From Candidatus Pelagibacter sp. TMED239 (lineage in GTDB: Bacteria; Pseudomonadota; Alphaproteobacteria; Pelagibacterales; Pelagibacteraceae): DNA of 14,695 nucleotides. Position 1 is the first letter of the stretch; every line of letters begins with the position of its first letter. The notes beneath the pieces are model-generated. The model worked only from the letters and a program-made list of their open reading frames with translations. It had not been told where the DNA came from and did no database searches. Both the position numbers and the translations under genes were made by a program. The stretch lies in the NCBI GenBank assembly GCA_002169475.2, contig NHKK02000004.1, positions 1 to 14,695 of the forward strand, read 5' to 3'. Shown here piece by piece: positions 1-7,268 of this stretch.

Positions 1-35
1 GAGTTATAATCATTTGGTAAATTTTTATCTTTCAT
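1..35 (-). CDS. possible divergent gene start, partial (runs off left edge)
   Basis: On the minus strand an ATG at 35-33 opens a frame that stays open to the window edge and reads MKDKNLPNDYN. It would be transcribed away from the Sua5 gene, with only 20 bases between the two start codons. Eleven codons are too few to recognise a family. The support is the ATG, the plausible lysine/asparagine-rich composition and the compact divergent layout typical of this genome. It could equally be non-coding leader. Confidence 0.25.
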   Translation of the reverse strand, partial: MKDKNLPNDYN

Positions 36-40
36 ATAAT
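13..40 (+). promoter_or_regulatory. candidate sigma-70 promoter for the Sua5-ABC operon
   Basis: A perfect TATAAT lies at 35-40, preceded by a weak TTTGGT at 13-18 with a 16-base spacer. Transcription would begin about 47, leaving a leader of only about 10 bases before the ATG at 56. A second TATAAT at 5-10 is less well placed. AT-rich DNA yields such boxes by chance, so this is suggestive only. Confidence 0.35.
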
Positions 41-55
41 ACTCTCAGATAATAC

Positions 56-988
56 ATGAAAATTAATCTTGCAAATATTAAAAAAGCTCAAAAACTCTTA
101 AATAAAGGAGAGTGTGTAGCAATACCGACTGAAACTGTTTATGGTTTAGCAGCTAATGCCTACTCCGATATAGCGTGTAAAAAAATTTATAAACTTAAGA
201 AAAGACCTCAAAATAATCCTCTGATAGTACATTACCTGAATTATCAAATTTTAAAGAATGATTGTAACTTTAACAATGATTTTCTTAAAATTTATAAAAA
301 ATTTTGCCCCGGCCCTATTACATTTATTTTAGATTTGAAAAAAAATTCAAGAATTTCTAAAATTGTAACTAACAAGAAAAATACTTTAGCTGTTAGATTT
401 CCTAAACACCCTGTTGCAAGAAAATTATTAAAAAAGATTAATTTTCCTTTGGCTGCTCCTAGTGCGAATCTATCTTCAAAAATAAGTGCCGTAAGTTCTG
501 CTGATGTAAGAGATGATTTTGGAAAAAAAATAAAATATGTGCTTGAAGGTGGTAAATCATCAGTTGGTCTTGAGTCCACAATAATTGATATCAGAAAAAA
601 ACCAAATATATTAAGATTAGGAGGACTTGAAATTTCAGCTATTGAAAAAATTTTAAACAAAAAAATTATGATAAATGATAATCCTTCAAAGATCTCTTCA
701 CCTGGTCAATTGAAGCTTCATTATTCACCTGGAATTCCAATAAGGCTTAATGTTAAGAGATTTAATAAAAAAGAAGCTTTTCTATCAATTAAAAAGCTAA
801 AACAAAATCAGCCAAATTTCTATTTTTTATCTAAAAATGGAAATTTAAAAGAGGCTGCCAAAAATTTGTATAGTACTCTGAGAAAAATAAAAAAAAATAA
901 ACATAAATCTATTGCAGTTAGTAAAATTCCAAATAAAGGATTAGGCAAAACTATAAATGATAGATTAAAAAGAGCCTCAAAATTTTAA
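56..988 (+). CDS. L-threonylcarbamoyladenylate synthase, Sua5/YrdC/TsaC family
   Basis: The enzyme makes threonylcarbamoyl-AMP from threonine, bicarbonate and ATP. This is the first step of N6-threonylcarbamoyladenosine (t6A37) formation on ANN-decoding tRNAs, and it acts in the cytoplasm. At 310 residues it is the long two-domain Sua5 form, not the roughly 190-residue TsaC. The YrdC domain fills about residues 5-200, with PTETVYGLAANA near the N-terminus, the KKRPQNNPL nucleotide/threonine-binding segment, PGPITFIL, AVRFPKHP, APSANLS and the VGLESTIID strand. The linker motif SPGQLKLHYSP follows, then a Sua5 C-terminal domain ending in the typical GLGKTINDRLKRAS. The ATG at 56 gives the expected N-terminus; no Shine-Dalgarno precedes it. 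Its TAA overlaps the ATG of the following ABC ATPase by one base (TAATG), which implies translational coupling. The functional link to the exporter is not evident, so the pairing may only reflect compaction. Confidence 0.95.
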   Translation: MKINLANIKKAQKLLNKGECVAIPTETVYGLAANAYSDIACKKIYKLKKRPQNNPLIVHYLNYQILKNDCNFNNDFLKIYKKFCPGPITFILDLKKNSRISKIVTNKKNTLAVRFPKHPVARKLLKKINFPLAAPSANLSSKISAVSSADVRDDFGKKIKYVLEGGKSSVGLESTIIDIRKKPNILRLGGLEISAIEKILNKKIMINDNPSKISSPGQLKLHYSPGIPIRLNVKRFNKKEAFLSIKKLKQNQPNFYFLSKNGNLKEAAKNLYSTLRKIKKNKHKSIAVSKIPNKGLGKTINDRLKRASKF

Positions 989-1722
989 TGTACACTCCAC
1001 TTGAAGTAATTGAGTTATCGAAAGTTTATAATAACAAAGAAGCTGTAAAAAATATTTCGTTCAAAATTAATAAAAATGAAATAATTGGAATTCTAGGTCC
1101 AAATGGCTGTGGAAAAACTACTACTATTGGAATGATCTTGGGATTATTAAAACCTACAAAAGGAAAGGTATTAATAAATGGATTAGATATTGAAGCTAAA
1201 AGAGTTGATTTATTAAATAATCTAAATTTTATCTCTCCATACATAGAGTTGCCAAAAAAGTTAACTGTCAAACAAAATTTAGAGGTATATGGCAGACTTT
1301 ATGATGTAAAAAATCTTAGTTCTAAAATTGATTACCTTACAGAAAAACTTAGACTTAATGAAATTATACACAAAATTACTGGTGAACTTTCCTCAGGTCA
1401 AAAAAATAGAGTAAGTCTTGCCAAATCAATTGTAAACGATCCAACGGTATTACTTTTAGATGAACCAACTGCATCCCTTGATCCTGAAACTGGGGACTTT
1501 GTAAGAAATTTTTTGGAGAATTATCAAAAAGAGAAAGAAGCTTCAATTTTACTTGCCTCACATAATATGGCTGAAGTAGAAAGATTATGCTCATCTGTTC
1601 TTATGATGAAAAATGGGATTATAATTGATCAAGACAGTCCAAAAAAATTGATAAAAAAACATGGTAGAAAAAACTTAGAGGAAGTTTTTTTAAAACTTAC
1701 AAGAGAAAAACATGAATCTTAA
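988..1722 (+). CDS. ABC transporter ATP-binding subunit (ABC-2 export type)
   Basis: This is the cytoplasmic ATPase that should power the membrane subunit encoded next. At 244 residues it is a single complete nucleotide-binding domain: Walker A GPNGCGKTT at 37-45, signature LSSGQ at 134-138, Walker B LLLDEP at 155-160 with Glu159, D-loop SLDPE, and switch His192 in ASHNM. The segment NFISPYIELPKKLTV (about 80-94), where the Q-loop should lie, has Ser-Pro in place of the usual glutamine; I recall similar SPY-x-x-LP versions in a subset of ABC-2 exporters. The C-terminal EEVFLKLT is typical of ATPases paired with ABC-2 permeases (NodI/CcmA-like). It overlaps the permease by 11 bases. The substrate cannot be read from sequence; drugs, lipids or polysaccharide are possible. 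Confidence 0.93.
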   Translation: MYTPLEVIELSKVYNNKEAVKNISFKINKNEIIGILGPNGCGKTTTIGMILGLLKPTKGKVLINGLDIEAKRVDLLNNLNFISPYIELPKKLTVKQNLEVYGRLYDVKNLSSKIDYLTEKLRLNEIIHKITGELSSGQKNRVSLAKSIVNDPTVLLLDEPTASLDPETGDFVRNFLENYQKEKEASILLASHNMAEVERLCSSVLMMKNGIIIDQDSPKKLIKKHGRKNLEEVFLKLTREKHES

Positions 1723-2503
1723 TAAAATGTATGGCCTTTTTTTAAGGCACTTTTTTCTAATAAAAAGTTCTTTACCAAGAATTTTAGATCTTATCTATTG
1801 GCCTACAATACAAATAATTCTTTGGGGCTTTATTTCAAAATTTTTTTCAATTTACAGTAATTATTATAGTAACACACTTGGCGTAATTCTCACATGTGCA
1901 ATCCTTTACGATATTCTTTTTAGATCAAGCATAAGTTTTAATATGTTATTTTTAGAGGAAATATGGAGTAGAAATTTTACAAATTTATTTATAGCTCCCT
2001 TAAAACTCAAAGAAATAATTATTGCCTTAATATTTACAGCTTTAATAAGAACTTTGATTGGGCTGGTACCAGCAATTATTCTAACTGCACCCCTGTTTGG
2101 AGTTTCAATTTTAAAATTAGGTTTTCCTCTGCTTCTATTATTTTTAAGTTTATATATTTTTGGAATAACATTAGGTTTATTTGTAAGCGCTGGGCTCATA
2201 AGATTTGGTCCCTCTTTTGAAAACATTGCTTGGTCATCACTTTTTTTATTGGCTCCTTTAGGTTGTATATATTATCCAATAGAAATTCTTCCAAATTTCT
2301 TTCAAATAATAGCTAAAGGTTTGCCATTAGTTTATATTTTTGATGAAACAAGAAATATTCTACTAAATGGCACTTTTAGTTATGAAAATTTAAAACAAGC
2401 TTTCTTTTTAAATTTTGTTTATTTAACTTTTGGAATTTGTTTATTTTATTTTTCTTTTCTAAAAGCACGTATTAAAGGAACTTTAATAAATATGGGCGAA
2501 TAA
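1712..2503 (+). CDS. ABC-2 type transporter permease
   Basis: This is the inner-membrane channel subunit of the exporter whose ATPase overlaps it by 11 bases, so the two are almost certainly co-translated. At 263 residues it has the usual length. I see about six hydrophobic segments, near residues 28-48, 58-78, 100-130, 134-162, 170-192 and 230-255. The N-terminal LPRILDLIYWPTIQIILWGF and the soluble stretch EEIWSRNFTNLFIAPLKLKE between helices 2 and 3 are characteristic of ABC-2 (NodJ/YadH-like) permeases. The start lies inside the ATPase gene, and a weak purine stretch AAGAGA sits a few bases before the ATG. The TAA stop at 2501-2503 directly abuts the convergent tRNA-Arg, leaving no room for an intrinsic terminator. 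Substrate unknown. Confidence 0.92.
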   Translation: MNLNKMYGLFLRHFFLIKSSLPRILDLIYWPTIQIILWGFISKFFSIYSNYYSNTLGVILTCAILYDILFRSSISFNMLFLEEIWSRNFTNLFIAPLKLKEIIIALIFTALIRTLIGLVPAIILTAPLFGVSILKLGFPLLLLFLSLYIFGITLGLFVSAGLIRFGPSFENIAWSSLFLLAPLGCIYYPIEILPNFFQIIAKGLPLVYIFDETRNILLNGTFSYENLKQAFFLNFVYLTFGICLFYFSFLKARIKGTLINMGE

Positions 2504-2580
2504 TGGTGCGCCTGCTAGGAGTCGAACCCAGAACCTCCTGATCCGAAGTCAGGCGCTCTATCCAGTTGAGCTACAAGCGC
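2504..2580 (-). tRNA. tRNA-Arg, anticodon UCG
   Basis: Reading the minus strand, a 77-base cloverleaf folds fully. The acceptor GCGCTTG pairs with CAGGCGC (one G-U), the D-arm is GCTC/GAGC, and the anticodon stem CCTGA/TCAGG encloses the loop CTTCGGA. U33 precedes anticodon UCG (reading CGA and other CGN codons), and G37 follows it. The variable loop has 5 bases, and the T-arm is CTGGG/CCTAG with a TTCGACT loop. The discriminator is A73 and the CCA end is encoded (2504-2506). Sequence is close to bacterial tRNA-Arg of the CCG/UCG kind. The CCA is flush with the permease stop codon on the other strand. Confidence 0.97.
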
Positions 2581-2582
2581 AA

Positions 2583-2600
2583 ATTTTATTTAAATAAAAT
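2583..2600. repeat. 18-base perfect palindrome between tRNA-Arg and glycosyltransferase gene
   Basis: ATTTTATTTAAATAAAAT is its own reverse complement over all 18 bases. It lies two bases upstream of the mature 5' end of tRNA-Arg, inside the 50-base divergent spacer. It falls where the tRNA promoter -10 region must be and could bind a dimeric regulator. It is made only of A and T, so chance is a serious alternative in this genome. Confidence 0.5.
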
Positions 2601-2630
2601 CAGTTTAATATAAAGTAAATTTAAATCTAA

Positions 2631-4058
2631 ATGAATAAAATACTTATTTATAATCGAAATAATTTTTATATTTTTCTTATATTCACAATTTCATTCTTAT
2701 TAAAATTTTATTATTTTTTAAATTTAGACAGTTGGTTTGATGAGTGGAATATGATTTATACAGTAGATCCAAATATATCAAATAAACTCACTTGGGAAAG
2801 ATTTTATGGTGATAGAGGAGACGGTTTTCTTCCAGAATATTACCCACCTCTTAATGCATTTTTATTAAAATTTTTTTTAAAATTTACAAATTATTATACA
2901 GAATATGCAAGAGTGTATTCTTTAATATTTGGTTTATTGTGCTCTTTGCTTGTTTATGTGTTAGCTAATAAAATTTCTGGAAAAAAATGTGCTTATATCT
3001 CAATAATTATTTTTGGATTAAATCTATTTATTATATGGCAATCAAATGAAATAAGACCTCATAGTTTTGTTCTTTTTTTCTCATTATTAAACTTAATATT
3101 TTTTATCAAAATTATTGAAAAAAAAAATAATCTTTTTTTATCCATTAGTTATTTTTTATCCTCGGTTATTCTATTGTCTTCTTGGCCGTTTGCTTTAACA
3201 ATTTATTTTGCAAAAACAATATATATTTTGATTAATTTCAAATTAAAAAATATTGAATATGAAAAAATTCTTTTATTATTTTTTTTAATTTTGATTTCAT
3301 ATATTTTGATTAATCATGATTATCTAATTTATCATCTTAATAGGACTGAACATTACACTAATTTGGAAATAAGTTTTTTTTATAGTTTTCATTTCAGATC
3401 TTTTTTTGGTTCAATTCCAATGGGTGGTTTGATGATATTGTTGTTTGGTGTTTTGTTTCTTAAAGATTTAAAAAGAAATCTTTATTCAGAAGACAACGTC
3501 AATATCTTGTTATACGTTATCTTCTCTACATATTTTTTAGTAATTGCTTACTCAATTTTAAGAGCGGGTGTTATTTCACCAAAATATGTTATTTTCATAT
3601 TGCCCCTTATAATTATTTGGATTTCTCATAAAATTACATTAATTAGAATTGGAAGAGAGCTTATTATTTTAATCATATTCAGTAATATTGTTAATACCTA
3701 TTTATATTTTTTTGAAAATCCTATAGACAGACCTCCAATTAAGAGGGTTATCAATCATATTTCGAGTGATGGCACAAATTTATTGGTTATGAATGAAGGT
3801 AAAGTTTTTGTTAATGCATTCTCAAATTACAAAAGTTTTAAAGATAAAAAACTAAGAATAGTAAATTTAAGAGAAAGTAAAATTGATATTGATACATTTT
3901 GGTTTGTTTGTCTTAATAATGCAAGGTTTGCAATTGGAGATAAAATATTGCCAACTGAGGAAAAATGCAAAATAATAGAAAAGTATGATGATTTTAAAAC
4001 AATCGAAACATTTGAGATTGAAGATTTTTACATTAAAAAATATTCAAAAATTAATTAA
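2631..4058 (+). CDS. membrane glycosyltransferase, GT-C fold (ArnT/PMT, GT39/GT83-like)
   Basis: This is a predicted polytopic inner-membrane enzyme that transfers a sugar from a polyprenyl-phosphate donor to an acceptor on the periplasmic face. It has 475 residues. A first transmembrane helix at about 10-32 is followed by the conserved first-loop acidic pair Asp37-Glu38 in WFDEW, then YPPLNAF (71-77) and RVYSLIFGLL. The segment NEIRPHSFVLFFSLL resembles the E-x-R-x-Y/H element of the family. Seven or more further hydrophobic segments run to about residue 355. About 110 C-terminal residues form a soluble domain. Acceptor (lipid A, O-chain, protein or glycolipid) and sugar are unknown. The ATG at 2631 has no Shine-Dalgarno. 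The TAA overlaps the ATG of the GT2 gene (TAATG), so the two are coupled. Codons are even more AT-biased than in flanking core genes, which fits a membrane protein or an accessory origin. Confidence 0.82.
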   Translation: MNKILIYNRNNFYIFLIFTISFLLKFYYFLNLDSWFDEWNMIYTVDPNISNKLTWERFYGDRGDGFLPEYYPPLNAFLLKFFLKFTNYYTEYARVYSLIFGLLCSLLVYVLANKISGKKCAYISIIIFGLNLFIIWQSNEIRPHSFVLFFSLLNLIFFIKIIEKKNNLFLSISYFLSSVILLSSWPFALTIYFAKTIYILINFKLKNIEYEKILLLFFLILISYILINHDYLIYHLNRTEHYTNLEISFFYSFHFRSFFGSIPMGGLMILLFGVLFLKDLKRNLYSEDNVNILLYVIFSTYFLVIAYSILRAGVISPKYVIFILPLIIIWISHKITLIRIGRELIILIIFSNIVNTYLYFFENPIDRPPIKRVINHISSDGTNLLVMNEGKVFVNAFSNYKSFKDKKLRIVNLRESKIDIDTFWFVCLNNARFAIGDKILPTEEKCKIIEKYDDFKTIETFEIEDFYIKKYSKIN

Positions 4059-4678
4059 TGAGTGATTCAGTAAGTATATGCTTGCCTATTTTCAATGAAG
4101 CAAAGAGTATAAAAAAAGTGATTGAAGAATGGGTATCGTGCCTTGATGGTCTATCAATTAACTACGAAATTATTTGCTCAGAAGACGGTAGCACAGATCA
4201 AACACCTGAAATAATTAAGGAGTTATGTCTTAAGAACAGTCATATAATAAATAATCACTCAGATGCTAAACGAGGTTATACTGGGGCAGTAATATCGGGA
4301 GTCGAAAAATCAAACAATAAATACATATTATGTATAGACTCAGATGGACAATGTGATCCAGCAGATTTTAAAAAGTTTTGGAATAATCGAGACAAACTAA
4401 AAAATAGTTTTTTAATTGGAAATAGATTTATAAGAAAAGATGGCACTTTTAGAATTTTAATTTCTAAATTATTTAAGATACTACATTCTATCTTGTTCAA
4501 GTGTAAACTAAAAGACCCTAGTTGTCCTTATGTCCTTTTTAAAAAAGAAAATTTCAATATAATTAAAAATAAATTAGATTATATGACTGAGGGTTTTTGG
4601 TGGGGTTTTACGGCATGCTGCTTATTAAAAAATTTTAATTTAATCGAAATAGATATAAATCATAAAAAAAAGAATTGA
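4058..4678 (+). CDS. family 2 glycosyltransferase (polyprenyl-phosphate sugar synthase-like), frameshifted near the 3' end
   Basis: This GT-A enzyme is of the dolichyl/polyprenyl-phosphate mannosyltransferase (Dpm1, ArnC/GtrB) type. It likely moves a sugar from a nucleotide donor to a polyprenyl phosphate at the cytoplasmic face. Visible elements are ICLPIFNEAKSI (7-18), the EDGSTDQT donor strand (42-49), GYTGAVISG and the metal-binding DSDGQ (94-98). GNRFIRKDGTFR (121-132), DPSCPYVLFKKE (153-164) and the EGFWWGF acceptor region complete the fold. The frame as it stands ends after NHKKKN, 206 residues in. Skipping one A of the A8 run at 4664-4671 restores a family-like tail and gives about 235 residues ending at 4766. 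No C-terminal membrane helices are present, unlike ArnC/GtrB. Coupling to the preceding GT-C enzyme suggests donor-synthesis and transfer steps of one pathway. Confidence 0.85.
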   Translation: MSDSVSICLPIFNEAKSIKKVIEEWVSCLDGLSINYEIICSEDGSTDQTPEIIKELCLKNSHIINNHSDAKRGYTGAVISGVEKSNNKYILCIDSDGQCDPADFKKFWNNRDKLKNSFLIGNRFIRKDGTFRILISKLFKILHSILFKCKLKDPSCPYVLFKKENFNIIKNKLDYMTEGFWWGFTACCLLKNFNLIEIDINHKKKN

Positions 4679-4766
4679 TGGCAACACAAATGTATACCAA
4701 CTTCAAAAAATTCCAATTATTGCTCTAAGAAATGCTATTGGATTATTTAAAATAAAATTTTGTTAA
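4672..4766 (+). other. out-of-frame C-terminal coding segment of the GT2 gene
   Basis: This is not a separate gene. In the +1 frame after the A run the DNA reads RIDGNTNVYQLQKIPIIALR and continues through NAIGLFKIKFC to a TAA at 4764-4766. The junction HKKRIDGNTNVY matches the H-x-x-R-x-x-G-x-T-x-V-Y element that closes this glycosyltransferase family. The segment also fills the otherwise empty gap up to the convergent gene at 4771, leaving 4 bases. Both facts argue that it belongs to the upstream gene. Confidence 0.82.
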
Positions 4767-4770
4767 TATT

Positions 4771-6234
4771 TTATTGAATTTTTTTTAATATTCCGATTGA
4801 ACCCGAGCTTTCTAAAAACATTAAAACTAAATTTAATTCCTTCAAATATTTGATGTCTCTTATTCTTTCTCTAATTCGAATAATATCGTATTTAATTATT
4901 TCTGGTTTTTCGAAATCTATTTTTAAGTGATGAATCGATAATTGACCGTTATCTGAATCTTTTCCAAGAGATCCTACAAAATAGTCTTCCAATTTATCAT
5001 CAGAGGTTGAAAAAAGATCATTGACATTTTCAATCTCACTTATAGCAATTGACGGAATGTAATAAATGAGCGGCTCTTCGTAACCATGTTTTGTATGGTT
5101 TTTATATAGGGGTGCCAAAGTATATCTTTTTTCTTTTTCAGAAGTATAATGATCTCCGTAAGAAGCTTGTGGCCACCCAAAGTTTAAAATTCTTTCATTT
5201 ACAAGCTTATTTAAGTTGATTTCATCTCCTCCAATAGGACCATGTTCTGTTGAAATAATTAATTTTTTGTTTTTATCATATTTTAATCCTTGAACATTCC
5301 TGTGTCCCAATGAAACTATATCAACTTTTTTATTATTAATATTTATCTTGAGAATTTTCCCAAATAAATTGTCTTTACTTTGTGCTAATTTATAATTTTG
5401 AAAATCTCCTGTACTAAATAGAAGATGATTTTTATTAAAACTAACTAATCTTCCACCTGCTATATGAGGGTTAAAAAAACCTGTAATATTATCTTTTTTG
5501 ACACAATCATTTGGATTAAAAAAAATAGAAAAATCTAAATAATCATATTTTAAATCTGATACTAGAATAGAAGTATTAAAACAATTTTTACTTGTCTCAT
5601 TTGTAAACGATAGATATATTTTATCATCAAATATCAAAACATCTTTAATTGAATATTCATATTTATTGTAAAAAGTTTGATATTTAATAATATTTCTCAG
5701 ATTGTTAGGAATATTCTTTGCGAAAAATCTTTCAGATTTTAAATCAGATTTTTTAAAAAAGTATATCTCTCCCAAACTATCAACTATTATTATGTTTTTC
5801 TTTGTTTCTTCAATAAATGCAGATCCTTTGGCTTGGGGATGGATGGGATTATAAAGAAATGGAGAATGAAAGACTTTTAAATTATAAAAATTTTTATCAG
5901 AAGATATTTTTTCATCTTTAAATTTTTCAAAATAAATATTCTCAAAATTTCCAGAGCTATTTTCTTTTTTTAAATTATTTAAAGCGTCAATTTTGAAACT
6001 ATAGAGCTTTTCTAACTCTTTAACTTTAGCAATTTGATTTTCATTATCTTTTTTAATTTCTTGATTTATGTATACAGTGTTTTTTAATAAATGCTTAACA
6101 TTGCTAGGAATAATCGATTTTAAAAAAATTGTTGTTTTAGATCTCTCGTTACCAGATAAATATAATCCTGTTAAATATATTATAATAGTAATTATAATTA
6201 TGGATAATAATGATATATAGTATTTTCTTTTCAT
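4771..6234 (-). CDS. membrane-anchored glucose/sorbosone dehydrogenase-like beta-propeller protein
   Basis: This is a predicted periplasmic PQQ-type sugar (aldose) dehydrogenase of the soluble GSDH family, tethered by an N-terminal helix (residues 7-27, flanked by KRK). A charged, possibly coiled-coil spacer at about 55-95 precedes the propeller. Family signatures are H257 in HIAGGRL (likely catalytic base), STGDF, GHRNVQG at 310-316 (R312, N313 and Q315 equal the PQQ-binding R-N-x-Q) and EHGPIGGDEIN at 330-340. NFGWPQASYGDHY (351-363) and RERIRDI near 455-461 complete the set. Total length is 487 residues. The known reaction of the family is oxidation of sugars to lactones with electrons passed to PQQ. 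Whether PQQ is available here is unknown, so a non-redox or different role is possible. The gene stands alone, divergent from rluD and convergent with the GT2 gene, so a link to glycan metabolism is only suggested by position. Confidence 0.82.
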   Translation of the reverse strand: MKRKYYISLLSIIIITIIIYLTGLYLSGNERSKTTIFLKSIIPSNVKHLLKNTVYINQEIKKDNENQIAKVKELEKLYSFKIDALNNLKKENSSGNFENIYFEKFKDEKISSDKNFYNLKVFHSPFLYNPIHPQAKGSAFIEETKKNIIIVDSLGEIYFFKKSDLKSERFFAKNIPNNLRNIIKYQTFYNKYEYSIKDVLIFDDKIYLSFTNETSKNCFNTSILVSDLKYDYLDFSIFFNPNDCVKKDNITGFFNPHIAGGRLVSFNKNHLLFSTGDFQNYKLAQSKDNLFGKILKININNKKVDIVSLGHRNVQGLKYDKNKKLIISTEHGPIGGDEINLNKLVNERILNFGWPQASYGDHYTSEKEKRYTLAPLYKNHTKHGYEEPLIYYIPSIAISEIENVNDLFSTSDDKLEDYFVGSLGKDSDNGQLSIHHLKIDFEKPEIIKYDIIRIRERIRDIKYLKELNLVLMFLESSGSIGILKKIQ

Positions 6235-6235
6235 T

Positions 6236-6263
6236 TTTACTTAAACTCAGTAGTATTTATGAT
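6236..6263 (+). promoter_or_regulatory. candidate sigma-70 promoter for rluD-rpoH
   Basis: In the 46-base divergent spacer, TTTACT (6236-6241; 4 of 6 to TTGACA) and TATGAT (6258-6263; 5 of 6 to TATAAT) are separated by 16 bases. The predicted start near 6270 leaves a leader of about 10 bases. It is the best-formed promoter of the window, but untested. Confidence 0.4.
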
Positions 6264-6280
6264 AAAGCAATATTTTTTCA

Positions 6281-7264
6281 ATGAAAATAACAAATAATGA
6301 ATTTTTAATATCATTAAACGATGAAAAAAAGAGAATTGATGTTTTTTTGAACAAAAAATTAAAAAATCTTAGTAGGTCCTATATAAAAGATCTTATTTTA
6401 AGTGGCCAATTAAAAGTAAATAAGTTAGTTATAAAATCACCCTCTTATAAAGTTAAACCTAATGATTTTGTAAGCTTAAATATAGTTCAAAAACCAGTTC
6501 AAAATTTAACTCCTTTTAATTTTAAACTAAATATTATTTTTGAAGACTTTGATATAATGGTAGTTGATAAACCAGCAGGAATCTCAATGCATCCTGGTGC
6601 AGGAAACTATGATAAAACTATTGTTAATGCTTTAATTAATTACAATAAAAATTCATTATCAAATGTTGGGGGTGCTCTTAGGCCAGGGATAGTCCATAGA
6701 ATTGACAAAAATACTTCTGGCTTAGTCGTAATTGCAAAAAATAATCTTGCACATGAAAATCTATCAAATCAATTTAGTAAACATACAATTAAAAGAGTTT
6801 ATCATTTACTCGTTTGGGGGAAAATTAGACCTTCAAAGGGAAGAGTTGAAACTCTAATTACTAGAAGTAGTAGAAATAGACAGATGATGGAAGTAAGTAA
6901 TACAAAAGGAAAAAAGGCAATAACGAATTACAAAACAATAGAAATTTTTGAAAATGAAAATATACCAACTTTAAGCTTATTGGAATGTGAGTTGGAAACT
7001 GGAAGGACTCATCAAATAAGAGTTCATATGGACTATTTAGGTAACAGCATAGTCGGGGATGATAAGTATAAAAAAAGATTCAAAAAAATAAAAAATATCA
7101 GCCCATCATTAGAAAAAAAACTTATGAATTTAAACAGACAATTCCTTCATGCTAAAATTATTGGCTTTATTCATCCAAAGAAAATGGAGGAAATGATTTT
7201 TGACTCAATTTTGCCTCAAGAACTTGAAATAATCTTAAAAACACTGAGAAAAACTAGTAAATAA
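6281..7264 (+). CDS. rluD: RluA-family 23S rRNA pseudouridine synthase (RluD-like)
   Basis: The enzyme isomerises uridines of large-subunit rRNA; RluD of E. coli modifies helix 69 (1911, 1915, 1917) and supports ribosome assembly. At 327 residues it has the full RluC/RluD architecture. An S4 RNA-binding domain spans about 16-75 (RIDVFLNKKLKNLSRSYIKDLI, then the LKVN turn). The catalytic domain carries VVDKPAGISMHPG (94-106), HRIDKNTSGL at 139-148 with the catalytic Asp142, and GRTHQIRVH at 241-249. RluC and RluD share these motifs, so RluD is chosen from the S4 domain, overall similarity and the familiar alphaproteobacterial position beside rpoH. A gap of 40 bases separates it from rpoH, so co-transcription is likely. 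Confidence 0.88.
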   Translation: MKITNNEFLISLNDEKKRIDVFLNKKLKNLSRSYIKDLILSGQLKVNKLVIKSPSYKVKPNDFVSLNIVQKPVQNLTPFNFKLNIIFEDFDIMVVDKPAGISMHPGAGNYDKTIVNALINYNKNSLSNVGGALRPGIVHRIDKNTSGLVVIAKNNLAHENLSNQFSKHTIKRVYHLLVWGKIRPSKGRVETLITRSSRNRQMMEVSNTKGKKAITNYKTIEIFENENIPTLSLLECELETGRTHQIRVHMDYLGNSIVGDDKYKKRFKKIKNISPSLEKKLMNLNRQFLHAKIIGFIHPKKMEEMIFDSILPQELEIILKTLRKTSK

Positions 7265-7268
7265 AATA

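Noticed and set aside
292..660. 122-codon minus-strand frame inside the Sua5 gene
   Set aside because: It is antisense to conserved YrdC motifs, with hydrophobic low-complexity sequence and no start context.
2504..2580. tRNA-Arg as an integration site for a mobile element
   Set aside because: The tRNA 3' end abuts a core-like permease gene, the accessory genes lie on the 5' side, and no integrase gene or duplicate of the tRNA end was noticed in the window.
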